Positions 8,244 to 18,163 of a DNA stretch of 62,499 nucleotides are shown here, piece by piece. A program made the translations under genes and the position numbers. Every line of letters begins with the position of its first letter. The stretch's first letter is position 1. The DNA comes from a virus. Under the pieces are notes generated by a model, which worked only from the letters and a program-made list of their open reading frames with translations, was not told the DNA's origin and searched no databases. The stretch lies in IMG/VR virus record IMGVR_UViG_3300042504_001487, positions 1-62,499 of that record. One strand, given 5' to 3'.

Positions 8244-8284
8244 GGCGGGGGTTCTGCTCAACACAGACCCCCGCCTTCTTTTTG
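8244..8284 (+). terminator. Rho-independent terminator after capsid gene
   Basis: GGCGGGGGT (8244-8252) pairs with ACCCCCGCC (8267-8275), followed by TTCTTTTT. With the upstream promoter it makes the capsid gene a single transcription unit. Confidence 0.9.
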
Positions 8285-8315
8285 AACTCAGCTACCATCA
8301 ATCCCATTTCCCACT

Positions 8316-8549
8316 ATGATCCTGATCCCAATCCCGCAAGGACTTGACGCCGCCAACTATCCCGAAGGCGAATCGTTTGAAATCACCGCCACCGTTGTCC
8401 GAGGCCCAAACGGGTTCGAGGTGGAGGCTATCGAAGGCATGCCCGTCGAATCTGAAGAAGCCATGGAAGACGAAGCCATGGAAGCTGAAACCGAGATGGA
8501 CGAAGCCGGTCTTGCGAAAGCCATGGGCCGAGGCATGATGGGGGCATAA
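8316..8549 (+). CDS. Small acidic protein, 77 aa
   Basis: CTATG start context without Shine-Dalgarno. A short beta-rich N-terminus (residues 1-40) is followed by an acidic Met/Glu/Ala repeat-like stretch (EEAMEDEAMEAETEMDEAG) and a Gly/Met-rich tail. It may be a minor head protein. Function unknown. Confidence 0.55.
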   Translation: MILIPIPQGLDAANYPEGESFEITATVVRGPNGFEVEAIEGMPVESEEAMEDEAMEAETEMDEAGLAKAMGRGMMGA

Positions 8550-8554
8550 CCGCC

Positions 8555-8683
8555 ATGAATGTCACCACTCTCACCGGAACGACCGAGGACGCAGCCACTC
8601 TCACAGTGCTGGGAGCCTCGGCGTTCGCCGACACTGAAGTCGGACTTCTTCAGCAACTTCTGATCGCCGTCGCCAACGCATGA
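8555..8683 (+). CDS. Very short protein (42 aa), paralogue of the next gene's N-terminus
   Basis: ATG 8555 to TGA 8683. The stop overlaps the next start (8680) by 4 bases, which supports translation. The peptide starts MNVTTLTG and ends LLQQLLIAVANA, matching the next protein's MNVTPLYG and LLRQVLVATANK. This suggests a duplicated N-terminal virion-assembly segment with no distal domain. Confidence 0.6.
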   Translation: MNVTTLTGTTEDAATLTVLGASAFADTEVGLLQQLLIAVANA

Positions 8684-9126
8684 ATGTGACCCCCCTTTAT
8701 GGAGAATCTCAAGCCAACACGGCTCGAACCCTAATCGGGGGTCAGGCTATTGGCGAGAACCGCAACGACTTGCTTCGGCAGGTGCTTGTGGCAACCGCCA
8801 ATAAAGTGGGAGCAAGCACGCCAACGGCGACAACGCTTACTTATGCGGCTTCGGTCGTGCTGGACTTCTCTGGTGCCGACTTTCAGACGGTGACTCTTGC
8901 GGGCGACATCACGTTCACCACAAGCAATCTGGCCGCAGGACGAAGCAAGACCGTCCGCATTATCGGAGACGGCTCGTCTCGCAACTTCACTTTCCCCGGT
9001 GGTTGGATCTTTGTGGGCGCGGCGGCTCCAACTGCCCTGGCTGCCAACAAGACTGCAATTCTTACCATGACCAGCTTCGGCACCGCCGACGCCAATGTGG
9101 TTGCGGCCTACTCTGCACAGCCCTGA
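8680..9126 (+). CDS. Putative tail-fibre or capsid-decoration protein
   Basis: 148 aa. A helical N-terminus (residues 1-45) precedes about 100 residues of beta-rich sequence with repeated Thr/Val/Asp strands (SVVLDFSGADFQTVTLAGDI), the pattern of phage head-fibre or fibre-tip modules. It shares its N-terminal segment with the tiny gene before it. Followed by two adhesin-like genes. Confidence 0.55.
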   Translation: MNVTPLYGESQANTARTLIGGQAIGENRNDLLRQVLVATANKVGASTPTATTLTYAASVVLDFSGADFQTVTLAGDITFTTSNLAAGRSKTVRIIGDGSSRNFTFPGGWIFVGAAAPTALAANKTAILTMTSFGTADANVVAAYSAQP

Positions 9127-9133
9127 CAAGCCC

Positions 9134-10000
9134 ATGCCTTCCGCCAACTCGCTCTCGCTCAACAACGTCGCCTTCTTGAGCCTGAACGCGCCAGTTTTTG
9201 TGGGTCCGCTTGATGCTCTGGTGGCTCAGGGGGCAACATTTTTATATGCTGCATCAAGCCAGCGGCTGTTAACCAGTTACACGGGTAACGCTTGCCGACT
9301 TCAAGGCAACGGAACTGGTAGCCCCGAAGCGGAGATTGGCTATCTGCCAAATGGCGACATTGACCTAGCGGCAGTGGCAGCAATTGCGGCACAGGATGGA
9401 GGCACTGAGGCATTCGGCGTAACTTGGTATGACCAGCTTGGAGTCAGAAATGCTACCCAAGTGTCTGCTGCTAATCGGATGCCATTTAGCACAGCGCTCA
9501 ATGCAAAAGGTGGGTGGGGCAATGGCGTCGCCATGCAGAAATGGTTTAACCTAAATTTAGGCGAAGTTCCGTTTCCGTTTTACGTTTCTGCCGTGGTTAA
9601 AACCGTAACTTCCGTTAGCAGTCGCCATATTCTTGGGACAAGCAACGGATTAACTAATAGGTTGATGCGAACCAGCAATGGGGCAATGCAACAAAATTTT
9701 GGCCTCACACTTGCTGGAACACCATTGGAAGTATCAGACGGTTTACATGTTCTTGGGTTTTTAGCAAATGGAGCAAGCTCAAAACATTTCAGAGACGGAA
9801 CGCTACTAACAACAGGCGATGCTGGAAACAGTCAAAACAGCATGCTTAGTGGGCGCATTGGTGCGGCATCAAGTGCCTCCACTTCATATTTGAACACCGC
9901 TGGAAACGCCATCATGGAAATGGTCATATTCTCAATGGACCCAACAAGTCTTGCTGGATGGAACGATTTCCAAGCTAACCAATTGGCACGCTATTCATAA
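9134..10000 (+). CDS. Lectin-like adhesin (concanavalin/LamG-type), receptor-binding candidate
   Basis: 288 aa from ATG 9134. Residues 1-15 read MPSANSLSLNNVAFL, nearly identical to the start of the protein at 10399, and probably anchor both to the same virion partner. The middle has VTWYDQLGVRNATQ, resembling the WYDQSG-N-ATQ motif of arabinofuranosidase-B/LamG-like jelly-roll domains. Codon use is more AT-rich than in the neighbours, a sign of recent exchange as common for host-range proteins. Sugar binding is likely, catalysis uncertain. Confidence 0.6.
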   Translation: MPSANSLSLNNVAFLSLNAPVFVGPLDALVAQGATFLYAASSQRLLTSYTGNACRLQGNGTGSPEAEIGYLPNGDIDLAAVAAIAAQDGGTEAFGVTWYDQLGVRNATQVSAANRMPFSTALNAKGGWGNGVAMQKWFNLNLGEVPFPFYVSAVVKTVTSVSSRHILGTSNGLTNRLMRTSNGAMQQNFGLTLAGTPLEVSDGLHVLGFLANGASSKHFRDGTLLTTGDAGNSQNSMLSGRIGAASSASTSYLNTAGNAIMEMVIFSMDPTSLAGWNDFQANQLARYS

Positions 10001-10392
10001 TGATTATTTACGTTCCATCTTCTGCCGCCGAAGTGTTGAGCCGAGAGCTTTGGGCGCTGTCGCGTCCTACCACAGTTAGTCAGCCGGGAGACACCGAGTT
10101 CATGTTTGGCTGGACCGATGACATCGTTGGCCAACGGTGGATTGAGGTGCATGACGACTTCTCCATTGTCATCCATCCAGACGCGGAGCTTGGCGGCATT
10201 GCCGACATTATCCAACCGTGGATCGACGCAGGTCAATTGCCATCCGACACGAACGCGCAACTGGCTGCGCTTCTTGATTCTAAGCGTGGTCAACGTCTGG
10301 TCGTTTATGACGCTTTCCCGCAGCTTTTCAAGGACATGAGCAAGACCTACGAGCAAATGGTTGCCGCTGGGTTATTAACTGAATCCGAATAA
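10000..10392 (+). CDS. Hypothetical protein, possible fibre chaperone
   Basis: 130 aa. The start overlaps the adhesin stop by one base (TAATG). It has a beta-rich first half (WIEVHDDFSIVIHPD) and a helical second half (residues 70-125). Small proteins encoded right after a fibre gene are often tail-fibre assembly chaperones; that role is inference from position. Confidence 0.45.
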   Translation: MIIYVPSSAAEVLSRELWALSRPTTVSQPGDTEFMFGWTDDIVGQRWIEVHDDFSIVIHPDAELGGIADIIQPWIDAGQLPSDTNAQLAALLDSKRGQRLVVYDAFPQLFKDMSKTYEQMVAAGLLTESE

Positions 10393-10398
10393 CCCACT

Positions 10399-11502
10399 AT
10401 GCCCTCCGCCTCGTCACTCTCACTCAACAACGTCGCCTTCTTGGGGGCGGCAGGGAATGCTGGCGGTTATGTGAGAACTGCTTTTTTGCTGGAAGGTTAC
10501 GGCGGCAGTTCTGCGCTTAACGATCCTGACAGCCCATACGGGGTTTTTGATTTCGCAATCGGGGCTTTAGCTTCAGCTTACCCAAATGAAGATGTTACGA
10601 TCATTCTGCAAGCGAATTATGGCACGATCTATCCCTCACTAACACTGACGACAGTTCTAACTGATGGGGGTAGTTTAACTGTTAAATCTGATGATTCAGG
10701 CTCTCGGACCATCACAACATTTGATATTGGTAACGTCGAAAACGTCGATCTTCGTCTCGACGACGTTGCGATTACAACGCTAAGTTGGAACAACAATAAC
10801 ACCACAACTTCTCGAAACGCCGGGATTATTACTGGCACTTCTGCACTTATCGGCACCCTCAACATTAACGGCGAGGGCCCATCCGGCACGGGGGCATCTG
10901 GAAGCAACGGCGGATCTTTTACCGGTTCTTCAGGTTTTAATGGTTCCGATGGAAGTCCTCCTTCTGCGGGCGGGACAGGTGAAGAAGCCGTTGCTAATGG
11001 TGGAAACGGTAACTCGGCCCTGGGTAACTCGGCTTGGAGCATCACATTACTGGGCAGTGGAACCGTCACTCAGTTAAACGGCTACGGCATTGCTGCAACT
11101 GGCGGCGACGGTGGGACAGGTGGCATTGCTAATGGAGGCAACGGCGGGGGAGGCGGAAATTCAACATCTACTGAGTATCCAGAGAATGGCGCTGACGGTG
11201 GACGCGGAGGTGACGCCAGTGCTAATGGCGGAGATGGCGGAACCGGCACCGGAGGAAACGGAGCGCAAATCTTTAAAACAACAGGTTGGGTCATCGCAGC
11301 TTCAAACATTGCTGGTGGTGAAGGGACCGGAGGTAGCGGTGGGACAGGTGGCATTGCTAATGGAGGCTCGGGAGGCTCGGGAGGCTGGGGAGCAATGGGC
11401 GGTTCCTCAGGAAACTACGGAAGCAACGGTTCTCAAAGCACTTACTCGGGAGGTGCGGGCGCTTCAATTAGTGGAACAGCAGGAACAATCACTACAATCT
11501 GA
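10399..11502 (+). CDS. Glycine-rich adhesin sharing the anchor of the 9134 protein
   Basis: 367 aa. Residues 1-15 (MPSASSLSLNNVAFL) match the first adhesin. Residues about 25-150 resemble a beta-solenoid; from about 150 to the end the sequence is dominated by Gly, Asn, Ala, Ser and Thr in GGNG, GGTGG and GGSGG patterns, like the Gly-rich receptor-binding domains of some phage adhesins. Base composition is more AT-rich than average. An internal repeat of GGTGGIANGG occurs twice. Likely a second or alternative receptor-binding protein. Confidence 0.6.
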   Translation: MPSASSLSLNNVAFLGAAGNAGGYVRTAFLLEGYGGSSALNDPDSPYGVFDFAIGALASAYPNEDVTIILQANYGTIYPSLTLTTVLTDGGSLTVKSDDSGSRTITTFDIGNVENVDLRLDDVAITTLSWNNNNTTTSRNAGIITGTSALIGTLNINGEGPSGTGASGSNGGSFTGSSGFNGSDGSPPSAGGTGEEAVANGGNGNSALGNSAWSITLLGSGTVTQLNGYGIAATGGDGGTGGIANGGNGGGGGNSTSTEYPENGADGGRGGDASANGGDGGTGTGGNGAQIFKTTGWVIAASNIAGGEGTGGSGGTGGIANGGSGGSGGWGAMGGSSGNYGSNGSQSTYSGGAGASISGTAGTITTI

Positions 11503-11511
11503 TCAGTAACT

Positions 11512-11823
11512 ATGAGCCACGACGAATCCCTCGCCATTGACGAACTTCGCAAAACCATCCGCTGGCTGGTTGGCGGTGTCATCGGCCTTTTAGCTGGAGC
11601 CGCCACGGTAGGCGGATGGGTAGCAACTCAAGAAAGCCGGATCTCCAGTCTTGCTGATGCTGATCGAATCTCCAGCACAGATCGTTCTGAAATGCGCGGA
11701 GAACTGAGGGCGCATTCATCCATCATCAATGCGATCCAAAAGGACTCCGCCGTTCAGAGTCGCGATCTGCAATACATCCGTGAAGCAGTCACGGAAATTA
11801 AGGAGTCCATGAAAAAGCCCTGA
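11512..11823 (+). CDS. Holin-like or spanin-like membrane protein
   Basis: 103 aa. CTATG start. One hydrophobic segment at about residues 19-40 (LVGGVIGLLAGAATVGGWVA) with a charged N-terminus, then a helical hydrophilic tail to the end. This single-pass layout with a coiled tail fits a small holin or an inner-membrane spanin. It sits 1.1 kb before the endolysin, so a role in lysis is plausible. Confidence 0.5.
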   Translation: MSHDESLAIDELRKTIRWLVGGVIGLLAGAATVGGWVATQESRISSLADADRISSTDRSEMRGELRAHSSIINAIQKDSAVQSRDLQYIREAVTEIKESMKKP

Positions 11824-11826
11824 CTT

Positions 11827-12279
11827 ATGTGGCCTTTCACCTCCAAACCAAAGCCACCCCTTCGCCGTCTAAACGGAGCCACGATACACGCGATGGTGAC
11901 ACGCGCACTGGAAGGCAAGACGCTGTCGAATTTTCGCTTTCTCATGCAGAAAGGCGTAATGACTTGCCCGTCTAAACCGATGCTGCGCAAGGCCGCAGAT
12001 CAAGCCCACAGACCTTGGCAAAGCAACCTGTGGGAGTGCGAGGATCAAGCCCGTGCAATGGTTCATCAAGCACAGCTTGCTGCCGCCAAGGAAGGATGCT
12101 CTTGGGCTGTGGGCACACTGCGTGCCGCCGCTCCCGAAGGATCGAGCCACGACCTCCATGTGTTCGTCTGGGCCATCATTGACACGCATGAAGGGTTGCA
12201 ATTCACCTTGTTCGACCCCACTGTCGATGACTGGGCCGACGTGCCTGACCTCTCCGGCGTGGACTACGCACTGACATGA
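11827..12279 (+). CDS. Putative cysteine-peptidase-like phage protein
   Basis: 150 aa. A WECEDQA motif (Cys near residue 68), a later HDLHVFVW (His about 117) and FDPTVDDW (Asp about 133) give a Cys-His-Asp order like the papain-type phage domain that starts with a C(D/E)D(F/Q)A motif. It lies in the lysis/tail zone and overlaps the next gene by 4 bases. Peptidase activity is inferred from the motif order only. Confidence 0.45.
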   Translation: MWPFTSKPKPPLRRLNGATIHAMVTRALEGKTLSNFRFLMQKGVMTCPSKPMLRKAADQAHRPWQSNLWECEDQARAMVHQAQLAAAKEGCSWAVGTLRAAAPEGSSHDLHVFVWAIIDTHEGLQFTLFDPTVDDWADVPDLSGVDYALT

Positions 12280-12794
12280 AAAACTTGCCATACATGCCGT
12301 TGATCCGTCCAGTTCGAGATTCGAGCTTTGGATTTGGCTTCTTGCCGCGCATCGGGCCGCTGAAGACCTGGATTCAGGGACCGCTGTTTGAACTGTGTGA
12401 GCCGCACGACTTCACGGTTTGCAACACGGGCTTTGAGAAGCAATACCACATCCCAACGGGATACCAGTTTGACAAGGCCAGCGTGCCCCCTTTGGCGTGG
12501 TCGTTCGGTTTCACACCGGATGGCATTTGCACGGTGCCAGCCTTGGAGCACGATTTCCTATGCGATCTCCATCACGGCGGTTCCGCATGGCTCCGCGAGC
12601 ACTTGGGCGAGATCCCGCCTGCTCCGCCGCCTGCGGCTATCCACAAGCACTTCTACCTCGCCCTGCAAGCCTGGGGTATGCGCGAGAGCAAAGCCAAGGT
12701 CATGTTCAAAGGGGTCGATTGGTTCGGTCCTGGCGGCAAAGCGTGGCCCTCAAGCTGGTTCAAACGTGCCGCCAAAAACCCTCAACGCATCTAG
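12276..12794 (+). CDS. DUF1353 family protein
   Basis: 172 aa. It carries the family signature: IPTGYQFDKASVPPLAW (residues about 59-75) followed by a Pro-containing turn and VPALEHDFLCD. In phages the family sits near lysis or tail genes; its function is unknown, with a conserved His-Asp that suggests a metal or catalytic site. The start overlaps the upstream stop by 4 bases. Confidence 0.7.
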   Translation: MKNLPYMPLIRPVRDSSFGFGFLPRIGPLKTWIQGPLFELCEPHDFTVCNTGFEKQYHIPTGYQFDKASVPPLAWSFGFTPDGICTVPALEHDFLCDLHHGGSAWLREHLGEIPPAPPPAAIHKHFYLALQAWGMRESKAKVMFKGVDWFGPGGKAWPSSWFKRAAKNPQRI

Positions 12795-12796
12795 CC

Positions 12797-12892
12797 GTGG
12801 TCGCAGCCCTTTCCATTCCTGAATTTGCCGGGCTGTTCGTCACCGCAGTCTCCCTGCTCATCTTTTCAACCATCGCCCTTTTCCGACCATGA
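12797..12892 (+). CDS. Very small membrane peptide (31 aa), lysis-region
   Basis: GTG 12797 to TGA 12892. It begins three bases after the DUF1353 stop and its stop overlaps the endolysin start by 4 bases, the coupling seen throughout this genome. Residues about 8-27 form one hydrophobic helix (FAGLFVTAVSLLIFSTIALF). A mini-holin role is attractive given the position directly before the endolysin, but is inference. Confidence 0.5.
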   Translation: MVAALSIPEFAGLFVTAVSLLIFSTIALFRP

Positions 12893-13440
12893 CATACCCA
12901 CCAAAATATTCGTGGCTCTCCAAAATCGGAGCTTTGCCAAAAACGATTGCAGAATCCCTCCCTCTGATCGGCGTTCAAGAGATCGTCGGCAAAGGCAGCA
13001 ACAAAACCATTCTCGCGTGGCGCGACGAGTTGAACCTCGCTGGCGTGAAGATCACGGGTTACGGCGACGACGACATCCCTTGGTGCGGACTTTTCGCCGC
13101 CATCATCGCTTACCGACGCATGAATGCCGCCGCCGAGGTGGTCAAAGACCCGCTCTGGGCACGAAACTGGGCCAAGTATGGCACCAAGTCAGCCGCAGCG
13201 GGTCTTGGGGATGTGCTTGTCTTCGTCCGCAATGGCGGCGGTCACGTCGGCTTCTACGTCGCCGAGGACAGCACCGCGTATCACGTCATCGGGGGCAACC
13301 AAGGCAACAAGGTCAGCGTCACCCGAATTGCCAAGGATCGCTGCATTGCAGTCCGCCGCCCCCTCTACAGCACCGTGCCCTCCAGCGTGAAGCCCTACCA
13401 CGTCAAAGCTGCTGGCGACCTGTCCGCCAACGAAGCCTAG
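12889..13440 (+). CDS. Endolysin, CHAP/NlpC-P60-type peptidase
   Basis: 183 aa. The peptidase domain has the catalytic Cys in DIPWCGLFAA (about residue 66), His in GGGHVGFYV (about 120) and a following polar residue in GGNQGNKVSV, the layout of the TIGR02594 phage endopeptidase group related to CHAP and NlpC/P60. It should cleave peptide bonds in peptidoglycan. No signal peptide, so it needs a holin. The stop is followed by a promoter. Confidence 0.8.
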   Translation: MTYPPKYSWLSKIGALPKTIAESLPLIGVQEIVGKGSNKTILAWRDELNLAGVKITGYGDDDIPWCGLFAAIIAYRRMNAAAEVVKDPLWARNWAKYGTKSAAAGLGDVLVFVRNGGGHVGFYVAEDSTAYHVIGGNQGNKVSVTRIAKDRCIAVRRPLYSTVPSSVKPYHVKAAGDLSANEA

Positions 13441-13453
13441 CATCACATTGGTC

Positions 13454-13482
13454 TTGTCCGCTCCCCGTATTTGATATACAAT
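13454..13482 (+). promoter_or_regulatory. Promoter for 13493 with near-leaderless spacing
   Basis: TTGTCC (13454-13459), a 17-base spacer and TACAAT (13477-13482). Only 10 bases separate the -10 box from ATG 13493, so transcription would begin within a few bases of the start codon. Confidence 0.6.
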
Positions 13483-13492
13483 CTGATCTATT

Positions 13493-13914
13493 ATGCCTGA
13501 CATCTATCTCATCCGCAAAAGTCTCCAGTGGGTCAAGTTCTCCAACGCCACCGCAGTAGCGTTGACGACTGCGGCAGACGAACTGAAAATCTGGTCCGGC
13601 GAGTTCAGGGACATTTTCAACGCGACTGGGATTAACTATCAAGACTCAGACTCTCCCAGCATAGCAACCATACTCGTTCCTACGATGACTGCGGCTTTGA
13701 TGGACAGCATTAGTGTATCCGCCACTGCCTATGGGCCGAGCGTGACCGGACCGCTCACGCCGACTGTCAGTGACGAGGTGAAACACGCCGCGTTGCGTCA
13801 AACGCTTTTGTCACGAACCCATTGGAAGATTAGCGTAAGCACCGGCCCCTCTCCTCTGTATGCAACGTGGGCGGACGGGGACATCTTTTCCAACAACCCG
13901 CCTGAGACGAACTA

Positions 13915-13915
<1 letters not shown>
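13493..13915 (+). CDS. Hypothetical virion protein, 140 aa
   Basis: TTATG start, no Shine-Dalgarno. Mixed alpha/beta with Thr/Ser-rich strands (IATILVPTMTAALMDSISVSATAYG). No family recognised. The next gene begins at its stop (TAATG), so the two are probably co-transcribed from the promoter just upstream. Confidence 0.55.
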
Positions 13916-15845
<1,930 letters not shown>

Positions 15846-15887
15846 ACAAATGGATTGCAGTGTTCGGTTTTGGAGCGAGCAAAGCGC

Positions 15888-16343
15888 ATGAACACCGTCA
15901 TCAATTTTATCGACCCCAGTGCCACGATTGGGTCACATTCCAAGGTGTGGCACTTCGCGTGCATCATGGCACAGGTGCAAATCGGCGAACATTGCTCTAT
16001 CGGCTCACGCGCTGAGATCGGACTTGGCACTACCATAGGCGATCACAGCCGAATCAGTGCTGGAGTGTTTCTCCCCGCGCACACGAAAATAGGGCGTGGC
16101 GTGTTTATCGGACCCAACACTGTTTTCACCGATGACCGGTACCCACGAGCCGGAACGGAGTACGATGCGCAGCCGCCGACGATTGAAGACGGGGCAAGCG
16201 TCGGAGCCGGGTGTGTCATCCTTCCCGGAGTTCACATTGGCGCTGGCGCAATGGTCGGAGCCGGAAGCGTTGTCGCCAAAAATGTTTCTCCCGGCGCAAT
16301 CGTGCGAGGAGAAGCTGCACGCTGCACCAATCACACCACATGA
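15888..16343 (+). CDS. Hexapeptide-repeat acyltransferase (left-handed beta-helix)
   Basis: 151 aa from ATG 15888. Successive hexapeptides (ATIGSH, AQVQIG, CSIGSR, TTIGDH, VFIGPN, ASVGAG, VHIGAG, AMVGAG) and the central TVFTDDRYPR loop match the WlbB/WbbJ-type sugar N- or O-acyltransferases. It transfers an acetyl group, usually from acetyl-CoA, to a nucleotide sugar or glycan. It overlaps the glycosyltransferase gene by 4 bases, so the pair probably acts on the same glycan. Confidence 0.8.
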   Translation: MNTVINFIDPSATIGSHSKVWHFACIMAQVQIGEHCSIGSRAEIGLGTTIGDHSRISAGVFLPAHTKIGRGVFIGPNTVFTDDRYPRAGTEYDAQPPTIEDGASVGAGCVILPGVHIGAGAMVGAGSVVAKNVSPGAIVRGEAARCTNHTT

Positions 16344-17218
16344 AAATTTCCGCATGTCTCATCGTCAAGAATGAATCCGCGTGCATTTCCCGCTGCATCG
16401 CCAGTGTGGCGGATGCCGACGAAATTGTCATCCTCGACACCGGGAGCGCCGACGACACTGAGGCAGTTGTTGCCGCACTCAATCTACCCAACGTACGTTT
16501 CATCAAAGATGCCTACCAGTGGCAAGACGATTTCGCTGACGCCCGAAATGCGGCGTTGGATTACTGCATGGGCGACTGGAGGCTGATCATTGACGCTGAT
16601 GAAACCCTCGCCGCTGGCAGTATGGGCCTGTTGCGTAAAGCAATCTCCACCGCCAAAGGCAGGACGTTGTATTTCAAGACCCGTAGCGAATCAACCGCAG
16701 GGGTTCACCGATCCATCCGCGCCTTTCGCCGTGGCGTCAAGTATGTTGGTGTCGCGCACGAGACGCCTGACACCAACGATGGTGAGGAGTGCGAGGCTGA
16801 GATCGTGTACGGATACTCGCCTGCTCACGGTCTTGACCCTGATCGCATGTTGCGCATTCTCACCAAAGAGCACGCTCAGAATCCCGACAACGCACGCACG
16901 CTCTACTATTTGGCGCGTGAGTTCTACTACCGAAAGATGTGGCCTCAGGCCATTGAGTTTTTCGAGGAATGTGTAAAGCGCAGTTCTCACCTTGCCGAAC
17001 GGGCAGACGCCTACCTTTACCTCGCCCGCATCTACTGGCAGACCCAGCGCGGTGACGAAGCTCGCACCGCATGTATGAACGCCATCACCATCAACGCCAA
17101 TTTCCGTGAAGCCTTGCTCTTCATGGCGACGTTGAGCTTTGAGCACAATGCGGTGAGGTGGCGCGAGTTTGCTGAGCATGCCACCAACGAGCGGGTGCTG
17201 TTTGTAAGAACTTGCTGA
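16340..17218 (+). CDS. Family 2 glycosyltransferase with TPR-like tail
   Basis: 292 aa. The N-terminal GT-A domain has KISACLIVKNESACISRCI, VILDTGSADDT, FADARNAAL and the metal-binding DADE (near residue 92). The C-terminal third (about 190-280) is helical with TPR-like repeats (ARTLYYLAREFYYRK, ADAYLYLARIYWQ), as in TPR-GT2 proteins. It is coupled to the acyltransferase and lies about 0.5 kb after the collagen gene; fibre glycosylation is a reasonable but untested role. Confidence 0.85.
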   Translation: MKISACLIVKNESACISRCIASVADADEIVILDTGSADDTEAVVAALNLPNVRFIKDAYQWQDDFADARNAALDYCMGDWRLIIDADETLAAGSMGLLRKAISTAKGRTLYFKTRSESTAGVHRSIRAFRRGVKYVGVAHETPDTNDGEECEAEIVYGYSPAHGLDPDRMLRILTKEHAQNPDNARTLYYLAREFYYRKMWPQAIEFFEECVKRSSHLAERADAYLYLARIYWQTQRGDEARTACMNAITINANFREALLFMATLSFEHNAVRWREFAEHATNERVLFVRTC

Positions 17219-17242
17219 GACAGTCGTTGCTGTCCTCAACTC

Positions 17243-17340
17243 TCAAATTCAAGTGGACTCTGACACAGAAATCCACTATTCTGACGTACTCTTATGGCTG
17301 CTAAACCTACATACGAAAAATTCCATTCGCAAGGTTATAG
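17243..17340 (+). repeat. Promoter/leader-peptide repeat, copy 1
   Basis: First of three related segments of about 95 bp. It holds TGGACT (17254-17259), 17 bases, TATTCT (17277-17282), then CTTATG 11 bases on, and a coding part giving KPTYEKFHSQGY. Here the leader ORF is cut short and the oxygenase gene follows. Confidence 0.8.
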
Positions 17341-17371
17341 GGATTGGACCCCCAATCTCAACAATCTATGA
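17294..17371 (+). CDS. 25-aa leader-peptide ORF (truncated copy of the 18173 N-terminus)
   Basis: ATG 17294 to TGA 17371. The peptide MAAKPTYEKFHSQGY matches the start of the proteins at 17972 and 18173 (PTYGKLPSQGF), then diverges and stops. The stop overlaps the oxygenase start (17368) by 4 bases, so it may serve to couple translation into that gene. It is either a working leader ORF or a remnant of a duplicated gene. Confidence 0.5.
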   Translation: MAAKPTYEKFHSQGYRDWTPNLNNL

Positions 17372-17934
17372 AATTCTGGTGGCAATCATTCAATAAGGCG
17401 TTCACTCCCGAAGAGTGCCAGTGGCTCGTCAAGTATGGGCTGACCCACCAACCCGTCACCGCGACTGTGGGGCACGGAGGCAAGAGCGTCGTCGATGACC
17501 ATCTTCGTCGGTCGAAAGTGAGATGGCTCTCCCGCACTGACCCCAACTTGGCGACGTTCTACGACCGCATTGAGTGTATGGCCCTCAAGTCCAACGCCAA
17601 CGCTTTCGGTTTTGACATCGCCGGGTTCCACGAGGTCCAGTTCACCGAATACAACGCTGATGACAGCGGCACCTACGGATGGCACGAAGACAACAACTGG
17701 ACGAAAGCCACACCGTTTGATCGCAAGATGAGCATGGTGATCCAGCTTTCTGACAAAGAAGCGTACACCGGAGGCAAGCTCGAACTCGTCCACGATCCGC
17801 TGCCTGCTGGCACGTTTGAAAATCAAGGCGACGTGATCTTTTTCCCGGCGTTCAACCGTCACCGAGTAACTCCTGTGCAACTGGGAGTGCGACACTCCCT
17901 TGTCACTTGGTTCGTCGGTCCCAAATTCAGATAG
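17368..17934 (+). CDS. 2-oxoglutarate/Fe(II) oxygenase, prolyl-hydroxylase-like (PKHD type)
   Basis: 188 aa. The double-stranded beta-helix motifs are present: YGWHEDNNW gives the iron-binding His-x-Asp (about residues 112-114), DVIFFPAFNRHRVTPV gives the distal His (about 171), and RHSLVTWF the Arg that binds 2-oxoglutarate. RKMSMVIQLSD and GGKLEL are typical of the PKHD/P4H-like phage group. It hydroxylates a protein or nucleotide substrate using O2 and 2-oxoglutarate. It lies between two copies of the promoter/leader repeat, like an inserted cargo gene, 1.5 kb after the collagen gene. Confidence 0.85.
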   Translation: MKFWWQSFNKAFTPEECQWLVKYGLTHQPVTATVGHGGKSVVDDHLRRSKVRWLSRTDPNLATFYDRIECMALKSNANAFGFDIAGFHEVQFTEYNADDSGTYGWHEDNNWTKATPFDRKMSMVIQLSDKEAYTGGKLELVHDPLPAGTFENQGDVIFFPAFNRHRVTPVQLGVRHSLVTWFVGPKFR

Positions 17935-18012
17935 ACTCCAACACACAAATCCACTATTCTGACGCACTATTATGAACACATACGGAAAATCTCCTTCGCA
18001 GTATTTCATGGG
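17921..18012 (+). repeat. Promoter/leader-peptide repeat, copy 2
   Basis: CCAAATTCAGATAGACTCC, 17-base spacing to TATTCT (17955-17960), ATG at 17972, then a coding part for TYGKSPSQYFM. Its first bases overlap the end of the oxygenase coding region. Confidence 0.8.
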
Positions 18013-18163
18013 CAAAAGCCCCAAATACAAGGCGGCTAAGAATAAGATAGAAGGCAAGAGCGGTGGAAAGGGGAAAGGAAAACCAAACATCCAGCCAAGC
18101 AACCTGGGTACGTTTCGCACCCCAAATTCAAATAGACTTCAACACATAAATCCACTATTCTGA
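17972..18163 (+). CDS. 63-aa protein with KTYGK-PSQ leader motif
   Basis: The start MNTYGKSPSQYFMGKSPKY aligns with the 18173 protein; the remainder is Lys/Gly-rich (GGKGKGKPN) and disordered. Its last 14 residues are read through repeat copy 3 and so are probably incidental. Likely a short duplicate of the next gene's N-terminal part, preceded by its own promoter-like element. Confidence 0.5.
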   Translation: MNTYGKSPSQYFMGKSPKYKAAKNKIEGKSGGKGKGKPNIQPSNLGTFRTPNSNRLQHINPLF

